Positions 31,843 to 43,490 are shown, counted from the first letter of the stretch. The stretch is 64,000 bases of DNA from Azolla caroliniana (GCA_043228905.1 JBHGNT010000017.1:9424001-9488000); one strand, 5' to 3'. Program-made: numbers and translations. Notes: a model not told the origin generated them from the letters alone.

Positions 31843-33222
31843 TGTTACCCATAAGAATATACGGGGAGGCATAAGGGTATGTGTAATGATGTGGTTGATG
31901 TGTATGTGTAAAATAAATGAGTGTGTGAGGATGAGTATGTGTGAGCACATGCACAATTATGTGCATGTGACAAGAGTGTAACGGTCGTCTCTTTTGTAAC
32001 GGTCATTATTTATCGTTACATTATGTATTATATAAACCCCTTATGGGGCATCTAATGGATATACATTTTTCCCCTCTCATTTTGTGTCATTTTCAATTTG
32101 TCTTTCTCTCTTGCTCTCTCCCTAACGTAACCCCCTTGGGAGGGGGGTGAAGCCATTCTAGGCTTCACTCCCCACCCCGACAACACTTTTGGCACGCCTG
32201 AACGGACGACCCTCCCTTGAGAAGAAGTTTCACTCTCTCTTTCCATCAAGAAAATCTCTCTCCATCTATCTGCGTGTTTGTTTGTCCCCTCTGTTAGAGA
32301 GTGATGCATACCATACATTTTGATTTATGAGTCATGAAATATTTTCTACTCGTAACCTACATAAGTAAAGCTAGTCATATGATGTTCTTGTTACTTATCT
32401 TATTTCTCTAATTAGTTCTATGTGTGTTGTTTTCTATTGTGGGGATTTATCAAATTCTTCTTCTCATTAAAGTCTCATCATCTCAATCGTCTTTTGCTCA
32501 CTTGGAGGCAAAAACTCTGGCTTCTAGATGGAAACAATCTAATCTCTCTTCTAGCTTGGTCTAATTTAGAGACATCCGGAGATGGTCGGTGGTGCGAGTT
32601 CTTGTCAGGATGGCAATCACTCATGGAGTTCATGATGAGCATGTGAGAGAACGAGAGGAAGAAGAGATAGATCCATTTGAAGCACAGAAGAAGAATAGAT
32701 GAAGAAGACACGAGGAGAGCAACCATGGTGTCTTCAAAGAAGAAAACATGCATCTATGACCTCCTCATCGTAGCTTCTCTCTCTTCCATTTTCAGTACTT
32801 GCCTCTGATCCTTGACATCGCTCAATGGCATCTAGTGTCAAAATCCACGTGTTCTCATCCCAATCCCCATATCACTTGCCACGAGGCAGATCTATTATAC
32901 CGTCTACAACTCCATCGCCACCCATGGGAAGCTCGAAGAGACCGCAGAGACCGCTGGACAATTGGTGAGACAGGTGGTAAAAAGAAGGTCCAACAACCGA
33001 CGAACGATGATGGCAACAACGGACGGACAGAGAGACGGTCGGCCAAACAGACGGCGACGACCTAGAGACATTCGGCCAAGGTAGTCGGCAAACAATGAAC
33101 AACGACAACTGACTGTCCGGCAGCCGGCTACCGACCGAGCGACAGCCGACGTCCGGCAGGGGGCCAGAAAAGCATGGTTGAACAGAGAACCGGTCAAATA
33201 GATAGACGACCATGGCCAGAAG

Positions 33223-33548
33223 TGTAAGAAAAGTTTAGAAGATAATGGGCTAGATTGACAATAGAGAACAAGAGAGAGTTTTCAAAGAATGAAGAACAAG
33301 GTAAGATCTTATATTAAAATAGGTGTATTGCAATTTAAGAACCTACAAAAAACTCTAGATGTAGTACCACACACATTTCCTAAACAATACTTTCATCCAT
33401 ATATATATACAAAGAAGTAACAACTAGCCGTTACTTCTTTGTAACTGTTGTTTTGTCTTTTTCCTTATTGTCTTTTGTAACTCATGTTTTGTCTTTATCC
33501 TCGTAACTCATGTCTTATCATTTGTGGTGTAAACAGGTAATCTTAACA
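33223..33548 (-). repeat. Co7 3' LTR
   Basis: TGTAAGAAAAGTTTAGAAG...GTAATCTTAACA, 326 bp. It contains CATATATATATACAAAG (33397-33413), which supplies a TATA-like core. The polypurine tract CGGGGGGGG (minus, 33549-33556) adjoins it. Confidence 0.9.
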
Positions 33549-33576
33549 CCCCCCCCGTAGCTGTGACACCACCAAC

Positions 33577-34914
33577 TCATCTATTTGGATGAATACTTAA
33601 TCCAATATGGTGGTAGCAACTCCAATGTTTTGCGTTGGGTACTGGCTTGGTAAGAAAATCAGCCCACATAGTTTGTGTTGAAGTATGTCCAATCGAGAGG
33701 TTAGATGCTTCAAGAAGTTCTGAGATGAAGTGATGCCGTGCACGGATATGCTTGTTCTGCTCTGTGATCTTGGGGTCCTTAGTGATTTTTATGCAGGATT
33801 GGTTGTCACACCATAACTTGAATTCAGAAATTTTGAGGATGGTAAGTTCATCAATGATGGACTTCAACCATAATCCTTCCTTAGTAGTGAGAGTAGCTGC
33901 TATATATTCTGCTTCAGTGGAAGAGAGGGCGACAGTAGCTTGTTTCTTTGTTCGCCATGAAATGGCACCACCTGCAAATAGGAATACATAGCCAGAGGTG
34001 GATCGAGAGGTATCCTTGTCCCCCCCCCAATCTGCATCCATCCAACCATGTAGTGGTGTTGATAGCCAGCCTTGGATATTTGAATGTTGGGCTTTAGAGT
34101 ATGATGTGTAAGTAAGTGTCATATCCCTTGTGTACTTTAGATACCGTAATACTCTTTTAAGTTCTTTCCAATGGTTAACTCCTGGATTCTCCATGAATCT
34201 TGATAGGTATCCAGTGGCAAAAGATAAGTCGGGTTGGGTGCAGCTGACGAGGTATCGAATGCTCCCCAACACTTGGCGATACGGGATATTCTTCATAAAG
34301 TAAGTTTCTTCAGTTGTATGTGGTGAATCTTCATATGATAATTTGCATGGTACTGTGAGGGGAGTGGAGATTGGAGAACACTCAAACATATCAAACTTGG
34401 TTAGTATATTATCAACAAAGTTTTCTTGTGATAGGGAGAGTGTACCTAGAGTTCGATTCCTTATATATATATTAGGTTCTGATTGAAGTTGTTGAAATTT
34501 GATTGATAAGAGGAACCTATGAAACTTGGCATACCATTTTCTAGGGGATTGTTTTAGGCCATATAAAGGTTTGTGAAGTTTACACACATACTTAGGGTCT
34601 ATATTATTATCTAACATTTGGGGTTGTTCCATATATATATCTTCTTCTAAATCACCATGTAAAAACGTTGTTTCAACATCAACATGATGAAGTTCAAGAT
34701 TTAAATATGCCGTAATGGCAAGAATCAATCGAAGTGCAGTGATCTTTAGAGTGGGTGAAAAAGTTTCATGGTAGTCCACACCTGGTATTTGTGAGAGTCC
34801 TCGAGCTACTAATCTCGCTTTGAACCTCACGGGAGTACCTAGGGCATCATATTTCTTTGTAAAAAGCCTCAAGTGATGACATTGGCGCGACAAGGCCGCG
34901 TTACTAATGTCCAT
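33577..34914 (-). pseudogene. Co7 reverse transcriptase and RNase H lacking the active site
   Basis: 445-codon frame: FKARLVARGLSQIPGVDYHE, VDVETTFLHGDLEEDIYMEQ, LYGLKQSPRKWYAKFHRFLL, then NIYIRNRTLGTLSLSQENF. At that point the segment with the Y-V-D-D active site, normally between these two phrases, is missing. The frame stays open through RNase H: MDADWGGDKDTSRSTSGYVF, KQATVALSSTEAEYIAATLT, HIRARHHFISELLEASNLSI. An in-frame deletion of several dozen codons best explains it. Confidence 0.85.
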
Positions 34915-35506
34915 GTGTGATTCTTTTGGAGTGCTGAGAATTCAGATTTAATTGCCGCAACCCAATTGTCTTTTTCTTTACTTTTTAATGCTTGCTTGAA
35001 GGTGAGAATTGGAGCTGTGTCGTAGTTGTCTCCTTCGATGATGGCTGCAAAGATGGATATGTCGGACTCTGTCTCTGTTGCGAAGTGACATGTGGACTTT
35101 TCAAGCACCTCGTCCTTAGTTGCATCATAGATATCACTAAGTAACCTTACCTTAGTCTTTTTAGCCCTAATTTCTTTGTCTTTTAAGGTTGTTTTGGAGA
35201 GGTTGCAGGTTTTTAGGCGGTCGAGATCCATATTCTCAGATATGGAGCTTTGTTTTCTTGCAGTCATGGAGGATGCACAGGGTTGGATGTGGTTGCCACT
35301 CGTATGCTCAGGTTCAAGGCTTCGAGTAATATATTGTGCAGTGGATTGATTGTTGCTTTTGAGGCTCCGGTCATACACTTGTTCACCTTCGGGGCTTTGA
35401 GCATCAGATTGGCGGAAAAATTGAGTACCAATTTTGAGATTTTGAGGATACTCTGAGGTGTAAGGTTGTAGGTGACCTGAACTTGTATGTTCAGATTCAC
35501 AATTTC
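34869..35506 (-). pseudogene. Co7 integrase-polymerase linker and polymerase start
   Basis: Low-complexity Ser/Asn/Lys linker followed by KSKEKDNWVAAIKSEFSALQ and KNHTWTLVTRP, the usual start of the copia polymerase domain. It overlaps the next frame by a frameshift near 34900. The linker continues beyond Co8 at 40841. Confidence 0.75.
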
Positions 35507-36114
35507 TGTTGGGAATCAACGCTTCGATTCACCTTCTTCGCTCGGCCACAAGCGAGTAATCGCGGATCAATGCAGCAGAAAATAGGAAATACAGAGAAAG
35601 ACACGATACACAGGGATTAACGTGGAAAACCCTAAACGGGGAAAAAACCACGGGAGTACAAGACTCCAAACAACACTATACAGAGAAGTATACAATGACG
35701 AGCTCCAAGGCGACGACCTTGAGCTCGCTGTCCTCGCCACAGGCGGCGGAAATACACAGAGGCGTCTACCTCTTTCTCTCTCGCGCTCTCTCTCTTTCTC
35801 TCTCTCTCTCGGCTGCTCTCTCTTCACTCCTCTAAAGTGGAAAAACAGAAAAATGAGAAGCAACTACAAAACTGTTTGCCCTAAGTCATATTTATACTTA
35901 TATGACTTTGGGCTATTTACAACTGTAGCCTCAGGGGCCCATAGCGAACATATTCACGGATATGTCCCTGCATCCGGATCGCTCTCCGGGTACACTCGTC
36001 ATCCGGTACCGAAACCGGGGTCTTCGTCATCCGGATCCGAAACCGAAACCGGGCTTGTCGGCATTCATCTCCGATATCCGACCATCCCATCCGAAAGGGA
36101 CCGAAATCCCAACA
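35507..36114 (-). repeat. Co8 3' LTR
   Basis: TGTTGGGAATCAACG...GAAATCCCAACA, with a 7-bp perfect terminal inverted repeat (TGTTGGG/CCCAACA). It contains a CT repeat (about 35775-35810) and TTATACTTATATGACTT near 35892. The CCGG-rich segment with repeated CATCCGG (about 35970-36050) is rich in CpG, a probable methylation target. Confidence 0.95.
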
Positions 36115-36130
36115 AACTCCCCCTTCACTT
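36115..36130 (-). promoter_or_regulatory. Co8 polypurine tract
   Basis: The minus strand reads AAGTGAAGGGGGAGTT directly before the 3' LTR; this is the primer for plus-strand DNA synthesis. The tract overlaps the last codons of the gag-pol frame (stop at 36125-36127). The same tract is present in Co4, Co5 and Co10. Confidence 0.85.
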
Positions 36131-39100
36131 CGGCATGGGATGTCTCTCCAATCCGATCCTCTTCCGGCATGCTTCCAGCTTGTCGGGTGTGAGCACCTTG
36201 GTCAGCATATCCGACCCGTTCTCGTCCGTGTGGATCTTTGTCAGCACGAACTCCTTGTCTTCTATCCTTTCCCGGATCCAGTGATATCTTCGCTGGATGT
36301 GCTTCGTCCGGGAGTGATAAGCCGCGTTCTTCGCAAGGTGGATTGCACTCTGACTGTCGCAGTAGAGTCGGTACTCCTCCTGCCGGATACCGAGCTCTCT
36401 AATGAAGTCCTTCATCCATATTATTTCCTTGCCGGCTTCAACAGCCGCCATGTACTCCGCCTCCGTGGTTGACAGCGCAACCGTCTTCTGCAGCCTCGAC
36501 TGCCATGAAACAGCTCCCCCTGCATACGTCATCACATACCCTGATGTGGACCGGCTGGTATCTGCATCAGCCGACATATCCGAATCGGTAAAGCCGTCGA
36601 GTTCGGGCTTTCCGGAGCCGAATCGGAGGCACACGTTTGCCGTGCCCTTCAGGTATCGGAGTATCCACTTGGCCGCGTTCCAATGCTCTTTGCCGGGATT
36701 GCTCATGTACCAGCTCACCACTCCGACTGCATATCCGATGTCCGGTCTCGTACACACCATGGCGTACATCAAGCTCCCGACTGCTGAGGCATACGGCACT
36801 TTCATCATATCCTCCTTTTCAGCCTTTGTCTTGGGACTTTGCTTGCTAGACAGCTTGCAGTTTGCAGGGAGGGTCGATCCGACCGGTCTTGCTTCCCACA
36901 TGTTGAACCGGTGAAGCACCTTCGTCACGTACTTCTCCTGTGACAGCCACAACTGCTTCTTCTTCCTGTCCCGGATGATGTGCATCCCTAGTATTTGCCT
37001 CGCCGGACCCAGGTCCTTCATTGAGAAGGTTCGGTGAAGAGCCTTCTTCAGCATCCGTATCTTGACCTGGTCCCGTCCGACGATCAACATGTCGTCCACG
37101 TACAGGAGGAGTATTAGGGAGTCTCCTCCTTCGAACTTCTTCACAAACACGCAGTGGTCGGACTGCGTTTTGAGGTACCCTTCGTCGGTCATGAAGGAGT
37201 CGAACTTCCGGTACCATTGCCGGGGAGCCTGCTTCAGTCCATAAAGGCTCTTCTTCAACCGGCATACCAGGTGCTCCTTCCCTTTCTTCTCGAATCCTTC
37301 CGGTTGCTGCATGTAGATCTCTTCATCGAGGTCACCGTGAAGGAATGCCGTCTTCACGTCCATCTGTTCTACCTCGAGGTCCATGCTTGCCGCTATGCTC
37401 AGCACCGTCCGGATGGAGGTCATCTTCACTACCGGGGCAAATATCTCGTTGAAGTCGACGCCCTTCTTCTGCTGAAACCCCTTCACCACGATCCTGGCTT
37501 TGTATCTCGGGGGGTTTCCGGCATCTCCCGGTTTCAGCTTGAACACCCACTTGTTTCGAAGTGCCCGCTTTCCTTTCGGCAACTCCACAAGTTCATATGT
37601 GTGGTTCTCATGCAGGGAATCCATTTCGTCCTGCATGGCACTCAACCACCTGCGGCTCTGGGTGTCTTGTTTTGCTTCTTCAAAGCTCTCCGGCTCCCCC
37701 TCGTCGGTTAGCAGCACGTGCTCTGGTTCCGGAAATCTCCGGGGGGCCCTTCTCTCTCTTAGAGGATATCTCCGTTCCGGAGCTTCGGTAACCGGTTCTT
37801 CCGATTCTTCTTCATCCGAATCCATTTCGGGATCGGGGCCGGTTCCGGTATCATTTTCATCTTCTTCGGCCGGTTCTGTTTCTTCACCGTCTTTGGCCGG
37901 ATCCTCGAGTGTTAACCGGTCCCTTGCCGGTCGGGACTGCTCCTCGTAGAGTTGATCCTCACCGATCGACTTGGAGCTCTTCATCTTCTTCTCCGACTCC
38001 CAGTCGGCGAGTGTCTTGTCCTCCATGAAGATGATGTCTCGACTCCTAAATATCTTCTTGTCGACCGGGTCCCATACTCGGTAGCCGAACTCGTCGTCGC
38101 CGTAACCGAGGAATATGCATGGCCGGGTCTTAGGATCTAGCTTTCCTCTCCGGTCCTTTGCCACATGCACGTATGCGAGACACCCGAACACCTTCAGATG
38201 CCGGTAGGACACTTCCTTACCGGTCCACACTTTCTGCGGCGTGTCTCCATCCAAAGGCACTGAGGGTGATCTGTTTATCACGTATGTCGCCGTCGACATT
38301 GCCTCAGCCCAAAACCCCTTGGGTAATTTCGCATGCGCCAGCATACTCCGGACCCGCTCCATTATGGTCCGGTTCATCCTCTCGGCCAGCCCGTTCAGTT
38401 CCGGCGTCTTCGGCACAGTAAACTCGAGCCGGATTCCCTTCGAGCGACAGTACTCCTGGAACTGCCCCCGGTATTCCCCTCCGTTATCCGCTCGTATCGC
38501 TTTCAGCTTCTTGCCGGATTCCCTTTCCACTCTCGCGTGGAGTTCTTTGAAGACGCACAACACTTGGTCCTTTGTCTTCATCGGTGCCGTCCACAGTTTT
38601 CGGCTATGATCATCGATGAATGTTACGAAGTACTGGGCTCCGCCATGTGACTTCGTCTCTACCTGACACACGTCAGTGTGCACCAACTCCAATGGTGCGC
38701 TACGTCTCGTCGGTGGCCTTGAGTGGAAGGAGGTTCGGTTCTGCTTACCGGCCAGGCAATCGGTGCACTTCTCCAGGTGCACATGCTTCACTGGGATGAG
38801 GTTGTCTTCTGCAAGCCTCTTCATCCCCTTCTCACTCATGTGGCACAGTCGCTTGTGCCACAGCTCACCGGCAGCGTCGGCTGCCACATTCAGTTCTTCC
38901 GGACATAACCGGGCATTCATCAGGTACAGTGTGTTGACTTTCCGGGCCCGAGCCACTATCAGGCTCCCCTTGCTGAACTTCATTACGCCGTTCCGGATGC
39001 TACCTGTGTAGCCTTCATCGTCTAGCCTCCCGGCCGAAATCAGGTTCAATCGAACCTCCGGAACGTGTCGGACATCCTTCAGCAGCATTTTGCATCCGGT

Positions 39101-40198
39101 CGGGGTTGTCAACCACACGTCTCCTATGCCGGAAATCCGGCACGTACCTTCATTTCCCATCCGAACACAGCCATGCTCACCGGCTGTGTAGGATGAGAAG
39201 TATCTTCTCTCCGGGGTCAGGTGGAACGATGCTCCGGAATCGACCACCCAGGTCGTCTCATCGCCGGCAACGTTTAGCTCACCTTCTTCGGTGATGAGCA
39301 TGATTTCTTCCTCACTTGCCGCGAGTGCCGTTGTTCCTTTCCGGTCCTGTCCTCGCCGATCCGAACCATTCCGGTCCGTGGCTCCCCGGTATGCACCGTT
39401 TCTCTCCGGTGACTTCTTCGAATCGGTGTTGTCGGTTCCATTGTCTTTTCGGTAATGCCGACAATTCTTTCGGAAGTGCCCCGGCTTCCCACAGTGGAAG
39501 CATGTGGGCCTTCCTCTTGACTGCGACCGGGTCCCCGACTTCTCCCGTCTTTGCGGACTCCGGTTCCATTGTCTTCCCCGATCCGATTCGGTAAACAGCA
39601 TCTTCGGGTCGGAGGCCGGTTCCTTATCTCTCCGACGCGCTTCTTCATTCAGAATACTTGTCTTTACCGTTTGTAAGGACAAGTTATCTTCGGTGCAGGA
39701 GGTGCTGAGAGTCACCACCAAGTTCTCCCAGCTGTCCGGCAATGTACACATCAGGATGATGGCTTGCATTGCATCCTCCAACGGGAACTTGATCGCCGCA
39801 AGCTGATTCACGAATCCCATGAACGTGCTTACGTGTTCTACCATACTCTCGCCGTCCCGGTACTTGAGGTTCACTATCTTCCTCATCAGGGAGGTCCGGT
39901 TCAACGCATTCTTCCTCTCATAGAGGCCAGACAGCTTCTTCCACATCTCGTATGCGTTGGTGTCGTTCGCCACATGTTGCAGGACGCTTACGTCGACATA
40001 TTGTCGGATCGTCGCTACGGCTTTCCGGTTCAGGAGCTTCCACTCCGACTCAAGTACCCCCTTCGGTATTTCCGACCTGTCAATCGGTTCGTACAGGTCC
40101 CGAACAATCAGAAGATCCTCCATCTTGATCTTCCAGTCGGCGTAATTCTGTGCATTCAGCACCATCATCATCGGCTGCCCGCTGCCGCCGCCTTCCAT
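36125..40198 (-). CDS. Co8 gag-pol polyprotein (about 1357 aa)
   Basis: Single open frame encoding all copia functions in copia order. Gag/UBN2 domain residues about 1-220 (YADWKIKMEDLLIVRDLY); zinc knuckle CFHCGKPGHFRKNC near 230; protease TTWVVDSGASFHLT near 330; GAG-pre-integrase ELWHKRLCHMSEKG near 450; integrase core with HTDVCQ, RADNGGEYRGQF and NGLAERMNRT between about 510 and 640; acidic linker about 770-860; reverse transcriptase about 880-1120 with active site LLYVDDMLIVGRD; RNase H about 1210-1340 (GFTDSDMSADADTSRSTSG). The frame is open upstream to 40240, but that stretch overlaps the LTR end and primer site, so I choose the ATG at 40196-40198 (MEGGGSGQP), shared with Co5. No stop or frameshift. 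Confidence 0.95.
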   Translation of the reverse strand: MEGGGSGQPMMMVLNAQNYADWKIKMEDLLIVRDLYEPIDRSEIPKGVLESEWKLLNRKAVATIRQYVDVSVLQHVANDTNAYEMWKKLSGLYERKNALNRTSLMRKIVNLKYRDGESMVEHVSTFMGFVNQLAAIKFPLEDAMQAIILMCTLPDSWENLVVTLSTSCTEDNLSLQTVKTSILNEEARRRDKEPASDPKMLFTESDRGRQWNRSPQRREKSGTRSQSRGRPTCFHCGKPGHFRKNCRHYRKDNGTDNTDSKKSPERNGAYRGATDRNGSDRRGQDRKGTTALAASEEEIMLITEEGELNVAGDETTWVVDSGASFHLTPERRYFSSYTAGEHGCVRMGNEGTCRISGIGDVWLTTPTGCKMLLKDVRHVPEVRLNLISAGRLDDEGYTGSIRNGVMKFSKGSLIVARARKVNTLYLMNARLCPEELNVAADAAGELWHKRLCHMSEKGMKRLAEDNLIPVKHVHLEKCTDCLAGKQNRTSFHSRPPTRRSAPLELVHTDVCQVETKSHGGAQYFVTFIDDHSRKLWTAPMKTKDQVLCVFKELHARVERESGKKLKAIRADNGGEYRGQFQEYCRSKGIRLEFTVPKTPELNGLAERMNRTIMERVRSMLAHAKLPKGFWAEAMSTATYVINRSPSVPLDGDTPQKVWTGKEVSYRHLKVFGCLAYVHVAKDRRGKLDPKTRPCIFLGYGDDEFGYRVWDPVDKKIFRSRDIIFMEDKTLADWESEKKMKSSKSIGEDQLYEEQSRPARDRLTLEDPAKDGEETEPAEEDENDTGTGPDPEMDSDEEESEEPVTEAPERRYPLRERRAPRRFPEPEHVLLTDEGEPESFEEAKQDTQSRRWLSAMQDEMDSLHENHTYELVELPKGKRALRNKWVFKLKPGDAGNPPRYKARIVVKGFQQKKGVDFNEIFAPVVKMTSIRTVLSIAASMDLEVEQMDVKTAFLHGDLDEEIYMQQPEGFEKKGKEHLVCRLKKSLYGLKQAPRQWYRKFDSFMTDEGYLKTQSDHCVFVKKFEGGDSLILLLYVDDMLIVGRDQVKIRMLKKALHRTFSMKDLGPARQILGMHIIRDRKKKQLWLSQEKYVTKVLHRFNMWEARPVGSTLPANCKLSSKQSPKTKAEKEDMMKVPYASAVGSLMYAMVCTRPDIGYAVGVVSWYMSNPGKEHWNAAKWILRYLKGTANVCLRFGSGKPELDGFTDSDMSADADTSRSTSGYVMTYAGGAVSWQSRLQKTVALSTTEAEYMAAVEAGKEIIWMKDFIRELGIRQEEYRLYCDSQSAIHLAKNAAYHSRTKHIQRRYHWIRERIEDKEFVLTKIHTDENGSDMLTKVLTPDKLEACRKRIGLERHPMPK

Positions 40199-40212
40199 TT
40201 TCTGCAACAGTC

Positions 40213-40224
40213 GCTCTGATACCA
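40213..40224 (-). promoter_or_regulatory. Co8 primer-binding site
   Basis: The minus strand reads TGGTATCAGAGC three bases after the 5' LTR. This is the classical site complementary to the 3' end of plant initiator-Met tRNA, which primes minus-strand DNA synthesis. Confidence 0.92.
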
Positions 40225-40227
40225 GTT

Positions 40228-40835
40228 TGTTGGGAATCAACGCTTCGATTCACCTTCTTCGCTCGGCCACAAGCGAGTAATCGCGGATCAATGCAGCAGA
40301 AAATAGGAAATACAGAGAAAGACACGATACACAGGGATTAACGTGGAAAACCCTAAACGGGGAAAAAACCACGGGAGTACAAGACTCCAAACAACACTAT
40401 ACAGAGAAGTATACAATGACGAGCTCCAAGGCGACGACCTTGAGCTCGCTGTCCTCGCCACAGGCGGCGGAAATACACAGAGGCGTCTACCTCTTTCTCT
40501 CTCGCGCTCTCTCTCTTTCTCTCTCTCTCTCGGCTGCTCTCTCTTCACTCCTCTAAAGTGGAAAAACAGAAAAATGAGAAGCAACTACAAAACTGTTTGC
40601 CCTAAGTCATATTTATACTTATATGACTTTGGGCTATTTACAACTGTAGCCTCAGGGGCCCATAGCGAACATATTCACGGATATGTCCCTGCATCCGGAT
40701 CGCTCTCCGGGTACACTCGTCATCCGGTACCGAAACCGGGGTCTTCGTCATCCGGATCCGAAACCGAAACCGGGCTTGTCGGCATTCATCTCCGATATCC
40801 GACCATCCCATCCGAAAGGGACCGAAATCCCAACA
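40228..40835 (-). repeat. Co8 5' LTR
   Basis: Identical by eye to 35507-36114 over 608 bp. It would hold the promoter driving the gag-pol transcript on the minus strand. Followed on the + strand by the ATTTC duplication (40836-40840). Confidence 0.95.
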
Positions 40836-40840
40836 ATTTC

Positions 40841-42446
40841 GACATTCGGATGTTGAGGAAGAGTTGTTGGGTTGTTGGCAGTGTATTAGCACATCCTCAA
40901 GTTCGAGACTTCGAGTGGCTGATTTGATAATCATAGGCTTGGTGGCGGTCTTCGCAGTAGAGATTCCCAACCCCTCATCTTGAGTGGTTAAGATCTGAGA
41001 ATGAGGTAATTGGTTGAGTTTCTCTCCTCTGTTTTTTGTTGCATTAGTTGTTGGCGCACCATGATTGTTGTGTAGTTCGACGTTGATGATGTTTGTCCCA
41101 TCATTTTCAAATTCCATTGTTGTTGCTTGAGGAAGTCTTAACTTTGTGATTTCCTTGGTAAGGTGTTCTCTCTCGGTTTCTTTCATTACATATGATGACC
41201 TAGAAAAAATACTTTTCTCATCAAACTCCACAGAACGACTAAATATTATTTTACCTGAATCAGGAAGGTAAATTCTGTATGCTTTTACTCCATATGGCTC
41301 CCCATATCCAATAAATTTTCCTTTGATGCATCGATCCTCAAGTTTTGTCCTCTTGGCAGGTTGTATGTATGCAAATGCAGTTGCTCCAAATACTCGAAGA
41401 TGTGATATCTCAGGTGGGTACCCATACCACATGGTGTATGGCACTTGTCCTTCTATACCTTGGTGAGGGGTTCTGTTTTGTAGGTAACAAGTTGTGGCGA
41501 CTGCTTCTTCCCAGAATCTCGAGGCCATTCCACTCGTCTTCAGCATACTCCTAGTAGCATTTAATAAGGTGCGATTCTTTCTCTCAGCTATCCCATTTTG
41601 TTGCGGTGTGTAGACAGTTGACTTTTGATGAAATATACCATTTTTTTCGTTAAAGGCTTCCCATTCCTGAGAAACAAATTCCCAACCATTGTCACTTCTT
41701 ATTACTTTAACTTTAAGTTGTGTTTGATTTTCAACAAAGCTCTTATATGCACAAAATGCTTTGAATGCATTTCCCTTTTGTTTAAGAAAGTTAACCATTG
41801 TAAATCGCGAAGTGTTATCAATAAATGTTATAAAGTACCTTGCTCTAGAGAGTGAGTTGGGAGTTATCGGTCCACATACATCCATGTGAACAAGTTGGAG
41901 TAGTTCCTTTGTCTTTGAGTTACTTAGCGGGAATGATTTTTGAGCCATTTTCCCATACATGCATCCTTCGCAAATATCAATAGATTTAAAGATTGTGGAA
42001 GGTAAACCTCTTACTAGGTTCTGATTTTGACACAACTTGAGTATTGGTGTATGTAGATGACCGAACCGGCAATGCCATAGATAGGTGGGAGACACATTGT
42101 CTACTCCTCCTTGATGTACTTCAGCAGCTAATGCTTCTCCAAGATTCGTCTTGACAAGATATAGTTGCCCTTGTTTTGGACATACAATTTTTATCTCATG
42201 TTGATCATCTTGGATGTATAGGGTAGCTTGTTGTTTGCTGAATTTGATTGTCATTCCTTTTGCAGTAGCTTGTCCCACAGATAATAGATGTTTTGCAATT
42301 CCAGGTACAAAGTATATATCTGAAATTTGTACAACATGATTACTAATGAGTCTTAATTTGATATTACCTTTCCCAACCGCCACTTTTTGACCTTTGTCTC
42401 CGAAGGTGACCTTCAATGGTATTGGGAGCTCTTGATAGTTGTCCAA
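40841..42446 (-). pseudogene. Co7 GAG-pre-integrase, integrase and start of linker
   Basis: The frame runs from a position equal to MDNYQELPIPLKVTFGDKG through protease-tail and pre-integrase modules (YLWHCRFGHLHTPILKLC, CEGCMYGKMAQKSF) and the integrase core (LVHMDVCGPITPNSLSRARY, VIRSDNGWEFVSQEWEAF, TPQQNGIAERKNRTLLNATR). The usual D-N-G-G-E-F reads D-N-G-W-E-F. It then enters a linker cut by Co8 at 40840. The integrase frame is uninterrupted; a stop separates it from the protease active site upstream. Confidence 0.85.
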
Positions 42447-43490
42447 CCAGTCTTTTCAATATGTTAGATGGTGAGTAGCCCCGGTATCCAAGAACCAGGT
42501 GCCATCATCTTCATTTTCTTCAAATGTGTTTGCATTATATGCTTGAATATACTCTTCTTCATCAGGTTCTCCATTTTGTTCAGGTGCTTCTTCAAAAGAA
42601 TATTCTGGATTTCTATCATCTTCTTGTTGGATAACTACATTATGTACCTGGGGTCGGTTGGAGTTCTTCTCTGCTTTCTTGAGGCGACATACTCGATCAA
42701 TATGTCCTTCCTTCTTGCAATATCTACAGATGATTCTAAAGCTTCCATTTTGTCGTGAGTTGTTCCCATAGTATTTTTGTGCTTCACTCTTGATGTATGT
42801 TTTGTTATTATTAGATTCATTATTTCTTACTTTTTCAGGTCTGTATCTTTTTTGGTTTGCTGGATGAACCCTTTGGAATCAATTGATGGAGACTGCCATT
42901 GCAATCGGTTGAGCATTATTCTTCTTTTGTCGTCGAATGTCTTCATGACGGATCTTAGTAAGTAGCTCAAACAATGTTGCCGTGCTACTATGCATAGTGA
43001 TGAATGTTCCCCAAGATTCGGGGAGTTTGCTTAACACTAATCCAATCTTGATGTCTTCTGAGATGCAGTTGCCGGCGATAGTTGCATCATCGATAGTTGC
43101 CTCCCAAGTTGATAAGAAGGTAGTAACATCTTCTTCCTGTAAAACACACATATTAAACAGGGTAGCTAAAGTGTGGAGTTTAGTTGTACCATGTTGAGGT
43201 TTGTATAGTTCCTTCAGTTTTGCCCACATTGCAGCTGCAGATGTGAGTTTTCAAATAATTTCTGACTGCTTTTCATCTACATTTAACATTATCTCTAGTC
43301 TAGCTCTTTTATCTAGCTTTCACCACTCATGCCATTCGTCTGACTCTCGTTTTGCAGGTTCTGGACTAGCACCAGTTGTGATGTCGAGGAGCTCCTCAAC
43401 ATCAAGTAGCAATTCCATTCGAGTCTTCCAGGTTTTGTAGTTTTTCTCTGTTAATTTGTCCAAGGTATATTTTCTGCTTGAGCGTGCCAT
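42447..43490 (-). pseudogene. Co7 gag, zinc knuckle and protease active site
   Basis: The gag ATG is at 43488-43490 (MARSSRKYTLDKLTEKNYKT). Two in-frame stops precede the clean frame 42879-43229 (MWAKLKELYKPQHGTTKLHT, LSKLPESWGTFITM). The zinc knuckle, CRYCKKEGHIDRVC, is encoded at about 42685-42730. The protease active site is GTWFLDTGATHHLTY followed by a stop (about 42450-42495). Broken in at least four places. Confidence 0.75.

Larger units (their letters stand above)
35507..40835 (-). mobile_element. Co8: intact, apparently young Ty1/copia retrotransposon
   Basis: 5329 bp with 608-bp LTRs (35507-36114 and 40228-40835) that I find identical on side-by-side reading. A perfect ATTTC target duplication flanks it (35502-35506 and 40836-40840). 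The initiator-Met primer site (40213-40224) and polypurine tract (36115-36130) are intact. A single gag-pol frame spans 36125-40198. It is inserted in the integrase-polymerase linker of Co7, so it is the youngest layer of the deepest nest. All features for autonomous movement by copy-and-paste are present in sequence; activity itself is unknown. Confidence 0.95.

Noticed and set aside
36140-40219. Many open frames on the + strand opposite Co8 gag-pol (for example 37154-37711, 37500-37949)
   Set aside because: They are antisense shadows of a strongly biased coding frame, repeat in the same place opposite Co5, and contain no domain motif.
40199-40240. Upstream ATG at 40238-40240 as the Co8 gag-pol start
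   Set aside because: It lies in the LTR end and the next codons span the primer-binding site; the ATG at 40196-40198 is shared with Co5 and follows the primer site.
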